A stretch of DNA of 64,000 nucleotides, from assembly GCF_043555865.1 (NCBI RefSeq), contig NZ_JBIGHY010000007.1:186001-250000 (forward strand), in the 5' to 3' direction. Positions 1 through 8,171 of the stretch are shown here, one piece after another. Made by a program: the position numbers and the translations under genes. Positions within the stretch are counted from its first letter, which is position 1; each line of letters starts with the position of its first letter. Origin of the DNA: Pelomonas dachongensis (lineage in GTDB: Bacteria; Pseudomonadota; Gammaproteobacteria; Burkholderiales; Burkholderiaceae_C). A model generated the notes under the pieces. That model made no database searches and was not told the origin of the DNA. It saw nothing but the letters and a program-made list of their open reading frames with translations.

Positions 1-390
1 GTCCTCGTCGCGCGCCACCTGGCCGGTAAGGCGCTGCACCTCGCGCTCGAACGCCTCCACGAAGCGCACCGCCGCCGGGTTGCAAGCCAGCGTGAAACGC
101 CAGCGGGCCAGCCGGCGCTGCGCGTCGAACAGCTCCATGAATGCCAGGCCGCCGTGGTCGCTGAGGCGCAGGCTCTGCCCCAGCGCCAGCGGGTACTCCG
201 TCCAGGCGCCGCTGCCCGGATCGAAAGCCAGCAGTCGTGAATTCGTCAACGCGATGAGGCCGCGGGCGAAGCGGCCCTGCCCGTCCAGGTCAACCTCCAG
301 TGGCGCCACGACGTTCTCGCCTGCCTGCAAGCGGCCATGCAAGGTCGCAGTCTGCGGGTGGGACGCGACGTCGGGAGAAGGGTCTTGCAT
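1..390 (-). CDS. N-terminal part of a probable cyanophycin-associated ABC transporter (cut by window edge)
   Basis: The reverse strand reads open from an ATG at 390 to the window edge, giving the first 130 residues (begins MQDPSPDVAS, ends LTGQVARDED). No membrane segment or Walker motif lies in this part; it looks like a small beta-rich soluble domain. It is divergent from cphA', 91 bp apart. In Burkholderiales a long ABC transporter ATP-binding/permease protein with a soluble N-terminal domain, plus a DUF1854 protein, commonly sits at this place beside the two cphA genes. The transporter identity rests on that context alone. The reading frame itself is well supported by natural codon use and the divergent layout. 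Confidence 0.5.
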   Translation of the reverse strand, partial: MQDPSPDVASHPQTATLHGRLQAGENVVAPLEVDLDGQGRFARGLIALTNSRLLAFDPGSGAWTEYPLALGQSLRLSDHGGLAFMELFDAQRRLARWRFTLACNPAAVRFVEAFEREVQRLTGQVARDED

Positions 391-403
391 TTTGTTGTTG
401 AGT

Positions 404-416
404 CGACAGGCTGTCG
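404..416. promoter_or_regulatory. Small palindrome in the cphA' / ABC divergent region
   Basis: CGACAG and CTGTCG flank a single G, giving a perfect 13-bp palindrome in the 91-bp divergent intergenic region, 14 bp from the leftward start and 65 bp from the cphA' start. It could be an operator for a dimeric regulator of the cyanophycin cluster. The arms are short, so chance is possible. Confidence 0.25.
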
Positions 417-481
417 GTCCATTCTCCGCTATGACTGAGCGCACAATGTCCCGCGCTTCCCCAGCGCCAATCACGCATTCC

Positions 482-2656
482 ATGAGCAAGAAGAACGACA
501 TCCGCCTGCTGCGCATCAACTACCTGCGCGGGCCCAACATGTGGACCTACCGGCCGGTGCTGGAAGTTTGGCTGGACCTGGGTGAGCTGGAAGATTTCCC
601 CTCCCACCTGCTGCCCGGATTCAATGACCGCCTGACGACCGCGCTGCCCGCGCTGATCGAGCACCACTGCGGCGTCGGCGAGCGCGGCGGCTTCATCGAG
701 CGGCTGCGTGACGGCACCTGGATGGGGCATGTGCTGGAGCACATCGTCATCGAGCTTCTGAACCTGGCCGGCATGCCCACCGGCTTCGGCCAGACCCGCT
801 CCACGTCGCAGCGCGGCGTCTACCGCATGGTGTTCCGGGCGCGTGACGAGCAGGTCGCCCGTGCGGCGCTGGCCGAGGGCCACGCGCTGATCATGGCGAC
901 CATCAACGACGAGCCGTTCGACGTGCCCGCCGCCGTCGCCCGGGTGCGCGACAAGCTGGACGACTGCTACCTGGGGCCGTCCACCGCCGCCATCGTGGCC
1001 GCCGCTACCGACCGACGCATCCCGCACATCCGCCTGAATGACGGCAACCTGGTGCAGTTGGGCCACGGCCAGCGCCAGCGCCGCATCTGGACGGCCGAGA
1101 CCGACATGACCAGCGCCATCGCCGAGGGCATCGCTGGCGACAAGGATCTGACAAAGACGCTGTTGAAGGCGGTGGGCGTGCCCGTGCCGGCCGGCGAGGA
1201 GGTCAAGAGCGCCGCCGAGGCCTGGCGCGCCGCGCAGGACGTCGGTCTGCCCGTCGTCATCAAGCCCAGCGACGGCAACCACGGCCGCGGCGTCACGCTG
1301 GACATCCAGACAGAGGCCGACTGCGAGGCAGCTTATCTGCTGGCCGATGCCGAAGGGTCGTCCGTGCTGGTGGAGAGCTACATCCGCGGCAACGAGCACC
1401 GCGTGCTGGTCGTCGGCGGCCAGGTCGTCGCCGCAGCGCGCGGCGAGGCCGCCTGGGTGCATGGCGACGGCAAGCAGACCGTCATCGAGCTGATCGACAG
1501 CCAGATCAATACGGACCCGCGCCGCGGCCTGACCGAGGACTTCCCGCTGAACCGCATCACGTTGGGCGAGGACCCGGTCGTGCTGCTGGACCTGCAGCGC
1601 CAGGGCTTCGCGCCTGAGAGCGTGCCGCCCGCGGGCAAGAGCGTGCTGATCCAGCGCAACGGCAACGTCGCCATCGACTGCACGGCCGAGGTGCACCCCG
1701 AGGTGGCGCATGCCGTGTCACTGGCCGCGCGCACCGTCGGGCTTGACATTGCCGGCGTGGACCTGGTCACCGAGGACATCGGCAAGCCGCTGAGCGAGAC
1801 CGGCGGCGCCATCGTCGAGGTCAACGCCGGCCCCGGCCTGCTGATGCACCTGAAGCCGGCCGGCGGCGCCCCGCAGCCGGTGGGTCAGGCCATCATCGAC
1901 CACCTGTTCGCCGAGGACGAGACCGGTCGCATCCCCATCGTCGGCATCGCCGGCTCGCAGGGCGGGCGCCAGATCGCGCGGCTGGTTGCCTGGCTGCTGC
2001 ACCTGAATGGCCGCCACGTGGGGCTGGCCTGCCGTGACGGCCTGTTCCTGGGCACGCGCCGTGTCGAGCAGCGCGACAGCGCCCGCTGGGACGCCGCGCA
2101 CCGCCTGCTGATGAACCGCGTCGTCAACGCCGCCGTCATCGAGAACGACCCTGCCTCCATCCTGCGCGACGGCCTGGCCTATGACCGCTGCCAGGTCGGC
2201 GTCGTGACCGACCTGGACGGCATCGCCGCGCTGGCCGACTACGACGTGCAGGACACCGACCAGCTCTACAAGGTGCTGCGAACGCAGATCGACGTGGTGC
2301 TCCGCGATGGCGCCAGCGTGCTGAACGCGGCCCATGCACGCCTGGTCGACATGGCCGAGCTGAGCGACGGCGAGGTCGTCTTCTACGCCGAGAACGGCAA
2401 TCTAGACGCCCTGCAGCACCACCGCGACCGCGGCGGCCGCGCCGTGTTCCTGCGCGGCGGCGCCGCCGTGCTGGCGCAAGGCCCCGCCGAGACACCAGGC
2501 GCCAACATCGATGCCCTGCTGGGCCGCTTCGGCACCGACAAGACCGACGCCGCCACGCTGCTTGCCGCTGTCGCCACGGCCTGGGCGCTGGGCATCTCGC
2601 CTGAGCTGATCGCCGCCGGCCTGGACACCTTCGTCCCCGAACTCCACCTCGCCTAA
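482..2656 (+). CDS. cphA': Cyanophycin synthetase-like protein CphA' lacking the Mur-ligase P-loop
   Basis: 724 aa, about 130 residues shorter than its neighbour CphA. It has the CphA N-terminal domain (RGPNMWTYRP near residue 17) and an ATP-grasp domain around residues 200-480 (VVIKPSDGNHGRGVT, VEVNAGPGLLMHL). At residues 491-497, where CphA has the Mur-ligase P-loop GTNGKTT, this protein reads GSQGGRQ, and the C-terminal Mur region is truncated. The second ATP site (Arg addition in CphA) is therefore probably inactive. A second, diverged cphA copy is common in betaproteobacteria. I chose the ATG at 482 because MSKKNDIRLLRINYLRGPN is the usual start; an in-frame ATG at 431 is possible. It lies 15 bp upstream of cphA in an operon. 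Confidence 0.88.
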   Translation: MSKKNDIRLLRINYLRGPNMWTYRPVLEVWLDLGELEDFPSHLLPGFNDRLTTALPALIEHHCGVGERGGFIERLRDGTWMGHVLEHIVIELLNLAGMPTGFGQTRSTSQRGVYRMVFRARDEQVARAALAEGHALIMATINDEPFDVPAAVARVRDKLDDCYLGPSTAAIVAAATDRRIPHIRLNDGNLVQLGHGQRQRRIWTAETDMTSAIAEGIAGDKDLTKTLLKAVGVPVPAGEEVKSAAEAWRAAQDVGLPVVIKPSDGNHGRGVTLDIQTEADCEAAYLLADAEGSSVLVESYIRGNEHRVLVVGGQVVAAARGEAAWVHGDGKQTVIELIDSQINTDPRRGLTEDFPLNRITLGEDPVVLLDLQRQGFAPESVPPAGKSVLIQRNGNVAIDCTAEVHPEVAHAVSLAARTVGLDIAGVDLVTEDIGKPLSETGGAIVEVNAGPGLLMHLKPAGGAPQPVGQAIIDHLFAEDETGRIPIVGIAGSQGGRQIARLVAWLLHLNGRHVGLACRDGLFLGTRRVEQRDSARWDAAHRLLMNRVVNAAVIENDPASILRDGLAYDRCQVGVVTDLDGIAALADYDVQDTDQLYKVLRTQIDVVLRDGASVLNAAHARLVDMAELSDGEVVFYAENGNLDALQHHRDRGGRAVFLRGGAAVLAQGPAETPGANIDALLGRFGTDKTDAATLLAAVATAWALGISPELIAAGLDTFVPELHLA

Positions 2657-2671
2657 ACCAAGACCAAGAAC

Positions 2672-5233
2672 ATGGACGTTTCCCGCACCCGCGCGCTGCG
2701 CGGCCCGAACATGTGGAGCCGCCACACGGCCATTGAGGCCGTCGTGCACTGCAGCGACTCAGAGCGCTCGCTGGAGCGCCTGCCCGGCTTCGAGCCGCGC
2801 CTGCGCCAGCGCTTCCCCACCATCGGCGCGCTGCGTGCCGATGCGTCGCTGGCCCAGGTGCTGGAGCAGGCCACGCTGGCGCTGCAAGCCCAGGCCGGCT
2901 GCCCGGTCACGTTCAGCCAGACGCACGTGACACCCGAGGCAGGCACCTACCAGATCGTCATCGAGTACAGCGAGGAGGACGTCGGTCGCCTCGCCTTCCA
3001 GCATGCGGTGCAGCTGATCCAGGCCGCGAAGGACGGCGGCGAGTTCGATGCCGAAGCCGTGCTGGCCCAACTGCGCGAGCTTGACGAGGACATCCGCCTC
3101 GGCCCCTCGACCGGCTCCATCGTCAACGCGGCCATGGCGCGCGGCATCCCCTACCGGCGCCTCACGCAGGGCAGCCTGGTGCAGTTCGGCTGGGGCGCCA
3201 AGCAGCGCCGCATCTGGGCCGCCGAGGTGGACGCGACCAGCGCCGTCTCCGAATCCATCGCGCAGGACAAGGACCTGTGCAAGCGCCTGCTGCAGTCGGC
3301 CGGCGTGCCAGTGCCCATCGGCCGCCCGGTCGAGTCACCGGACGACGGCTGGGCCGTCGCGCTCGAGATCGGCCTGCCGGTCGTCGTGAAGCCGCAGGAC
3401 GGCAACCAGGGCAAGGGCGTCACGGTCAACGTGGTCACGCGCGAGCATTTCGACATCGCCTACAAGGCCGCCGACGAGATCGGCCAGGTCATGGTGGAGA
3501 AGTTCCTGCCGGGCGGCGACTACCGGCTGCTGGTCATCGGCGACAAGCTGATCGCCGCCGCGCGCCGCGATCCGCCGCACGTCATCGGCGACGGCCAGCT
3601 GACCGTCAAGCAGTTGGTCGATAAAGTCAATGCCGATCCACGCCGCGGTGACGGCCATGCCACCTCGCTGACCAAGATCCGCTTCGACGACATCGCCGTC
3701 GCCCGCCTCACGCAGCAAGGCCTGACGCCGGAGTCCGTGCCCGAGAAGGGCCAGCGCGTTATTCTGCGCAACAACGCCAACCTATCCACCGGCGGCACCG
3801 CCACCGATGTGACGGACGACGTCCATCCCGAGGTGGCTGCACGTGCCATCGCCGCGGCGCAGGTCGTGGGCCTGCATGTCTGTGGCGTGGACATCGTGGC
3901 GGAGAACGTGCAGCGCCCGCTGGAGGAGATCAACGGCGGCATCGTCGAGGTCAACGCCGCGCCGGGCCTGCGCATGCATCTGTCGCCGAGCTTCGGCAAG
4001 GGCCGCAATGTCGGCGAAGGCATCGTCGGCCACCTGTTCGGCAGTGGCAACAAGGCCGAGGACGGCCGCATCCCGGTGGTGGCGGTCACGGGCACCAACG
4101 GCAAGACGACCGTCACGCGCCTCATCGCCCACATGTTCGCCAGCTGCGGTCTGAAGGTCGGCATGACGAACACTGACGGCGTTTACGTGGACGGCCGCCA
4201 GATCGACAGCGGCGACTGCTCCGGCCCCAAGAGCGCGCGTAACGTGCTGATGCACCCGGACGTGGAAGCCGCCGTGCTGGAAACCGCTCGCGGCGGCATC
4301 CTGCGCGAGGGCCTGGGCTTCGACCGCTGCCAGGTGGCCGTGGTCACCAACGTCGGTGAGGGCGACCACCTCGGCATGAACTTCCTGCACACCGCGGAAG
4401 ACCTGGTGCTGGTCAAGCGCGTCATCGTGCAGAACGTGGCGCCCAACGGCTTCGCGGTGCTGAACGCGGTGGACCCGCTGACGGCCGGCATGTCGGCCAT
4501 CTGTCCCGGCCAGGTCATCTACTTCGCCGCCGACCGCCACCACCCGGTGATGGCGACGCACCGCGCGCAGGGCAAGCGCTGCGTCTATGTGGACGGCGAC
4601 CAGCTCGTCGCCGCGCAGGGCGTGTGGCGCGAGAGCATCCCGCTGCGCGACATCCCGCTGACGCGCAACGGCGTCATCGGCTTCCAGGTCGAGAACGCGA
4701 TGGCCGCCGTAGCCGCTGCCTGGGGCGTGGGGCTGGACTGGGACACCATCCGCCGCGGCGTGGGCAGCTTCGCCAACGACGCCGACAACGCGCCGGGCCG
4801 CTTCAACGTGATGGACTACCGCGGCGCGACGGTCATCGCCGACTACGGCCACAACGGCGATGCGATGAAGGCGCTGGTAGGCGCCGTGGCGGCGATGCCG
4901 GCCAAGACTCGCAGCGTGGTCATCAGCGGCGCGGGCGACCGGCGCGACGAGGACATCCGCGTGCAGACCGAGATCCTCGGCGCCGCCTTCGACGAGGTCA
5001 TCCTGTACGAGGACGCCTGCCAGCGCGGCCGCCAGGCCGGCGAGGTCGTGGCCCTCTTGCGCGCGGGCCTGGAAGGCGCCAAGCGCACGACGCACATCGA
5101 GGAGATCGTCGGCGAGTTCACGGCCATAGACCGGGCGCTCGCGCGCCTGCAGCCGGGCGACCTGTGCCTGGTGCTGGTGGATCAGGTCGAGGAAGCACTG
5201 GCGCATCTGGCCAAGCGGATCGCTGAAGGCTGA
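2672..5233 (+). CDS. cphA: Cyanophycin synthetase
   Basis: 853 aa, normal length for the family. CphA makes multi-L-arginyl-poly-L-aspartate, a nitrogen-storage polymer, from Asp, Arg and ATP without a template. The N-terminal domain covers about residues 1-160 (RALRGPNMWSRH near the start). The ATP-grasp domain that adds aspartate follows (VVVKPQDGNQGKGVTV, IVEVNAAPGLRMHL). The Mur-ligase-like domain that adds arginine starts with an intact P-loop GTNGKTT at residues 474-480 and contains LETARGGILREGLGFDRC and APGRFNVMDYRGATVIADYGHN. All key motifs are present, so it should be active. It is co-transcribed with cphA' and followed by a strong stem-loop. Confidence 0.97.
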   Translation: MDVSRTRALRGPNMWSRHTAIEAVVHCSDSERSLERLPGFEPRLRQRFPTIGALRADASLAQVLEQATLALQAQAGCPVTFSQTHVTPEAGTYQIVIEYSEEDVGRLAFQHAVQLIQAAKDGGEFDAEAVLAQLRELDEDIRLGPSTGSIVNAAMARGIPYRRLTQGSLVQFGWGAKQRRIWAAEVDATSAVSESIAQDKDLCKRLLQSAGVPVPIGRPVESPDDGWAVALEIGLPVVVKPQDGNQGKGVTVNVVTREHFDIAYKAADEIGQVMVEKFLPGGDYRLLVIGDKLIAAARRDPPHVIGDGQLTVKQLVDKVNADPRRGDGHATSLTKIRFDDIAVARLTQQGLTPESVPEKGQRVILRNNANLSTGGTATDVTDDVHPEVAARAIAAAQVVGLHVCGVDIVAENVQRPLEEINGGIVEVNAAPGLRMHLSPSFGKGRNVGEGIVGHLFGSGNKAEDGRIPVVAVTGTNGKTTVTRLIAHMFASCGLKVGMTNTDGVYVDGRQIDSGDCSGPKSARNVLMHPDVEAAVLETARGGILREGLGFDRCQVAVVTNVGEGDHLGMNFLHTAEDLVLVKRVIVQNVAPNGFAVLNAVDPLTAGMSAICPGQVIYFAADRHHPVMATHRAQGKRCVYVDGDQLVAAQGVWRESIPLRDIPLTRNGVIGFQVENAMAAVAAAWGVGLDWDTIRRGVGSFANDADNAPGRFNVMDYRGATVIADYGHNGDAMKALVGAVAAMPAKTRSVVISGAGDRRDEDIRVQTEILGAAFDEVILYEDACQRGRQAGEVVALLRAGLEGAKRTTHIEEIVGEFTAIDRALARLQPGDLCLVLVDQVEEALAHLAKRIAEG

Positions 5234-5256
5234 CGCGGCGCCTTCTCGCCAACCCA

Positions 5257-5294
5257 GAGCGGCTCCTCTCCCTGTGCTGGAGAGCGAGCCGCTC
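5257..5294 (+). terminator. Stem-loop after cphA
   Basis: GAGCGGCTC (5257-5265) pairs with GAGCCGCTC (5286-5294). Inside, CTCTCC (5266-5271) pairs with GGAGAG (5279-5284), leaving a 7-nt loop and one bulged C. The 15-bp stem begins 23 nt after the cphA stop. No T-run follows, so it is either a factor-dependent terminator or an mRNA-stabilising hairpin. Confidence 0.6.
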
Positions 5295-5481
5295 AACCTT
5301 TGAGCGAATGCATGCCGCCTCCGTTGATCGGCCGAACAGGCTCGAAGGAGCGATCTCCAAACCGGTATCGCCAAAGATGAAAGAGTGATCCCTGCGCGTG
5401 CGATTGGGGAATAGGCTGCGCGCCGCGCACCCACCTGGCCCCTGCCGGTGGTCAAAGACCCGAGAAGAGACATCGCACGCC

Positions 5482-6606
5482 ATGCAGCCCCTCCTGAAAT
5501 CCCTCGCGGCCCTGTGCCTGTTGGCGTTCGCCGTCTGCGTTCAGGCGCAAGTCCCGCCGCTCGAAGTCGCCAACCCGGACAAGCTGCTGCGCATCGTCGA
5601 CAAGCTGCCCGCCCAGCCCGCCACGCGCCCGGCCGATGAGGACCTGACGGCCTATCTGCTCGTCTACTTCAAGGACGAGACGCACGACATCTACTTCGCC
5701 ACCTCGCCCGACGGCTACACCTTCACCGATGTGAACGGCGGCCAGCCCATCTTCCTGGGCCGCGTGCTGGCCGAGCAGAAGGGCGTACGCGACCCGCACC
5801 TGATGCGCGGCCCCGATGGCGCCTTCTACCTGGCGATGACGGACCTTCATATTTTCGCCAAGCCCGCCGGCCTGCGCGAGACCGAATGGGAGCGGCCCGG
5901 CGACACCTACGGCTGGGGCAACAACCGCAACCTCATCTTCATGAAGTCCAACGACCTGATCCACTGGACGCACAGCCGCGTGCCGGTGGCGCGGCTGTTC
6001 CCGCAGGGCGGTGACCTCGGCGTGGTGTGGGCCCCCGAGACGATCTGGGACGAGCGGGCCCAGCGCCCGATGGTCTATTACACGACCCGCGTGAAGAAGG
6101 GTCAGGATCACCTCGTCTACGCCTATGCCGACGCCGACTTCACGACGCTGCTGACGCCGCCCGAGCGCCTGTTTACCTACCCCATCGCGGGCAAGAACGC
6201 CATCGACGGCGACATCACGAAGATCGGCGACCGCTTCCACATGTTCTACGTCGCGCACGACCAGCCGGGCCATCTGCGCCAGGCGGTGTCGGACCGCATC
6301 AACGGCGGCTACGTCTTCAACCCGCAGAAGATCGACCCCGAGACCGTCGGCACCGAGGCGCCCAACCTGTGGCGCCGCCACGGCACCGACACCTGGGTGC
6401 TGATGTACGACGTGTTCAAGGCCAAGCCGCGCAACAACATGGGTTTCTCGGAGACGACGGACTTCGTCAACTTCAAAAACCTCGGCCGTTTCAACGAAGC
6501 CGGTTCGCCGATGAAGGCGACCAATTTCGTCGGCGCCAAGCATGGTGCGGTCATCGCCATCTCGCCGGACGAAGCCCAGCGCCTGCGAACCTACTTCGCC
6601 CAATGA
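5482..6606 (+). CDS. Secreted GH43-type glycosidase (arabinanase/arabinofuranosidase-like)
   Basis: 374 aa with a Sec signal peptide (MQPLLKSLAALCLLAFAVCVQAQ). The fold signature is the five-bladed propeller of family 43: YFATSPDGYTF, VRDPHLMRGPDGAFYLAMTDL with a candidate catalytic Asp, and VVWAPETIWDE with a candidate acid Glu. Family 43 enzymes cleave arabinosyl or xylosyl linkages in hemicellulose; the exact substrate cannot be read here. The ATG at 5482 begins the signal peptide; an upstream in-frame start at 5398 would add an unlikely leader. Its stop overlaps the start of the GH51 gene (ATGA), so the two are translationally coupled and probably act together on arabinose side chains in the periplasm or outside the cell. 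Confidence 0.82.
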   Translation: MQPLLKSLAALCLLAFAVCVQAQVPPLEVANPDKLLRIVDKLPAQPATRPADEDLTAYLLVYFKDETHDIYFATSPDGYTFTDVNGGQPIFLGRVLAEQKGVRDPHLMRGPDGAFYLAMTDLHIFAKPAGLRETEWERPGDTYGWGNNRNLIFMKSNDLIHWTHSRVPVARLFPQGGDLGVVWAPETIWDERAQRPMVYYTTRVKKGQDHLVYAYADADFTTLLTPPERLFTYPIAGKNAIDGDITKIGDRFHMFYVAHDQPGHLRQAVSDRINGGYVFNPQKIDPETVGTEAPNLWRRHGTDTWVLMYDVFKAKPRNNMGFSETTDFVNFKNLGRFNEAGSPMKATNFVGAKHGAVIAISPDEAQRLRTYFAQ

Positions 6607-8171
6607 AGACGCTGTTCATCACGACGCTGGCGCTGGCCGCCACATTCGCCCAGGCCGACACTGGCAAGCTCGACGCGACCACGCCCGGCGCCGTCATCCG
6701 CAAAGAGGTCTACGGCCAGTTCGTCGAGCACCTCGGGCGCGGCGTCTACGAAGGCATCTGGGTCGGCGCCGACTCGCCCATTCCTAACACGCGCGGCATC
6801 CGCAACGACGTAGTCGCGGCGCTGCGCAAGATCAAGGTGCCGGTCGTGCGCTGGCCCGGTGGCTGCTTCGCCGACGACTACCACTGGCGCCACGGCGTCG
6901 GCCCGCAGCGCCAGCCCAGCATCAATTCGAGTTGGAGCAACGCCATCGAGCCCAACACCTTCGGCACGCACGAGTTCATGGACTTCGTCGAGCAGATCGG
7001 CGCGGCGCCCTACGTGGGCGTCAACATGGGCTCGGGCAGCGTCGAGGAAGGCCAGGCCTGGATGCAGTACATGACCGCGCCGGCCAACACCGCGCAAGGC
7101 GCCGAGCGTGCGCGCAACGGCCGCACCGAGCCGTGGGCGCTGCCCTATGTGGGCGTCGGCAACGAGAGCTGGGGCTGCGGCGGGCATATGTATCCCGAGG
7201 AGTACGCCAACCGCTACCGGCAGTTCCAGGGCTATCTGAAGACCTACTCCGGCCCCAAGGCGCTGAAGATCGCGACTGGCCCGGACACCGACGACTACGC
7301 GTGGACCGACACGGTGATGAAGTTGGCCACTCGCTTCCGCCCCAACGCCACGTCGCCCATCCTCTACGCGCCGACCAAGCCGCTGATGGACGGCCTGTCG
7401 CTGCACTTCTACACGCTGCCCAGCAACCGCTGGGGCGGCGTGCACCCCGCGCGCGGCTTCGGCGAGGCGGCGTGGATCTCGACGATGAAGCGCGCACTGA
7501 TGATGGACGAACTCGTCACCAAGCACAGCGCCATCATGGACACCTACGACCCGAAGAAAGAGGTCGCGCTCGTCGTCGATGAATGGGGCACCTGGTACGA
7601 CAAAGAGCCCGACGGCCCCGGCGGCCTGTGGCAGCAGAACACGCTGCGCGACGCGCTCGTGGCGGCGGTGACGCTGAACATCTTCCACGACCACGCCGAG
7701 CGCGTGCGCATGGCCAACATCGCGCAGATGGTGAACGTGCTGCAGGCCATGATCCTGACGGACGGCCCGCGCATGCTGGTCACGCCGACCTATCACGTGT
7801 TCGACCTCTACCAGGTGCACCAGGGCGCGCGCCGCCTGCCGCTGAAGCTGTACGCCGCGCCCTACCGCTTCGGCGACATAGAAGTGCCGGGCCTCAGCGG
7901 CACGGCCAGCGTCGATGCGGCCGGCCGCGTGCATGTGTCGCTCGCCAACGTCGATGCCAACCAGCCGCGCCGGCTCACGCTGGCCGTGCAGGGTGTGAAG
8001 CCGGGTGCGGTGCGCGGCCAGGTCATCACGGCCCCGGCGATGGACAGCCACAACAGCTTCGACGCGCCCGCCACGGTAGCGCCGCGTGAGTTCAGCGGAG
8101 CGCGCTGGACGGGCTCGACATTGACGGTGGCGCTGCCGGCGAAGTCGGTGGTGACGCTGGAACTTCGCTGA
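6603..8171 (+). CDS. Secreted alpha-L-arabinofuranosidase, GH51 family
   Basis: 522 aa with a short signal peptide (MKTLFITTLALAATFAQA). The retaining GH51 pattern is clear: IRNDVVAALRKIKVPVVRWPGG, acid/base Glu188 in GVGNESWGCGG, nucleophile Glu327 in VVDEWGTWYD, and a C-terminal beta-domain. It releases terminal alpha-L-arabinofuranosyl residues from arabinoxylan or arabinan. An exported GH51 is less usual than a cytosolic one, and fits the exported GH43 partner encoded just upstream with an ATGA overlap. Its last 80 bp overlap the 3' end of the convergent kinase gene. No sugar transporter lies next to the pair. Confidence 0.93.
   Translation: MKTLFITTLALAATFAQADTGKLDATTPGAVIRKEVYGQFVEHLGRGVYEGIWVGADSPIPNTRGIRNDVVAALRKIKVPVVRWPGGCFADDYHWRHGVGPQRQPSINSSWSNAIEPNTFGTHEFMDFVEQIGAAPYVGVNMGSGSVEEGQAWMQYMTAPANTAQGAERARNGRTEPWALPYVGVGNESWGCGGHMYPEEYANRYRQFQGYLKTYSGPKALKIATGPDTDDYAWTDTVMKLATRFRPNATSPILYAPTKPLMDGLSLHFYTLPSNRWGGVHPARGFGEAAWISTMKRALMMDELVTKHSAIMDTYDPKKEVALVVDEWGTWYDKEPDGPGGLWQQNTLRDALVAAVTLNIFHDHAERVRMANIAQMVNVLQAMILTDGPRMLVTPTYHVFDLYQVHQGARRLPLKLYAAPYRFGDIEVPGLSGTASVDAAGRVHVSLANVDANQPRRLTLAVQGVKPGAVRGQVITAPAMDSHNSFDAPATVAPREFSGARWTGSTLTVALPAKSVVTLELR

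Noticed and set aside
3782..5473. Open frame of 563 codons on the minus strand opposite cphA
   Set aside because: Antisense shadow of cphA, which is certain; the translation is Arg/Ala/His-rich without motif.
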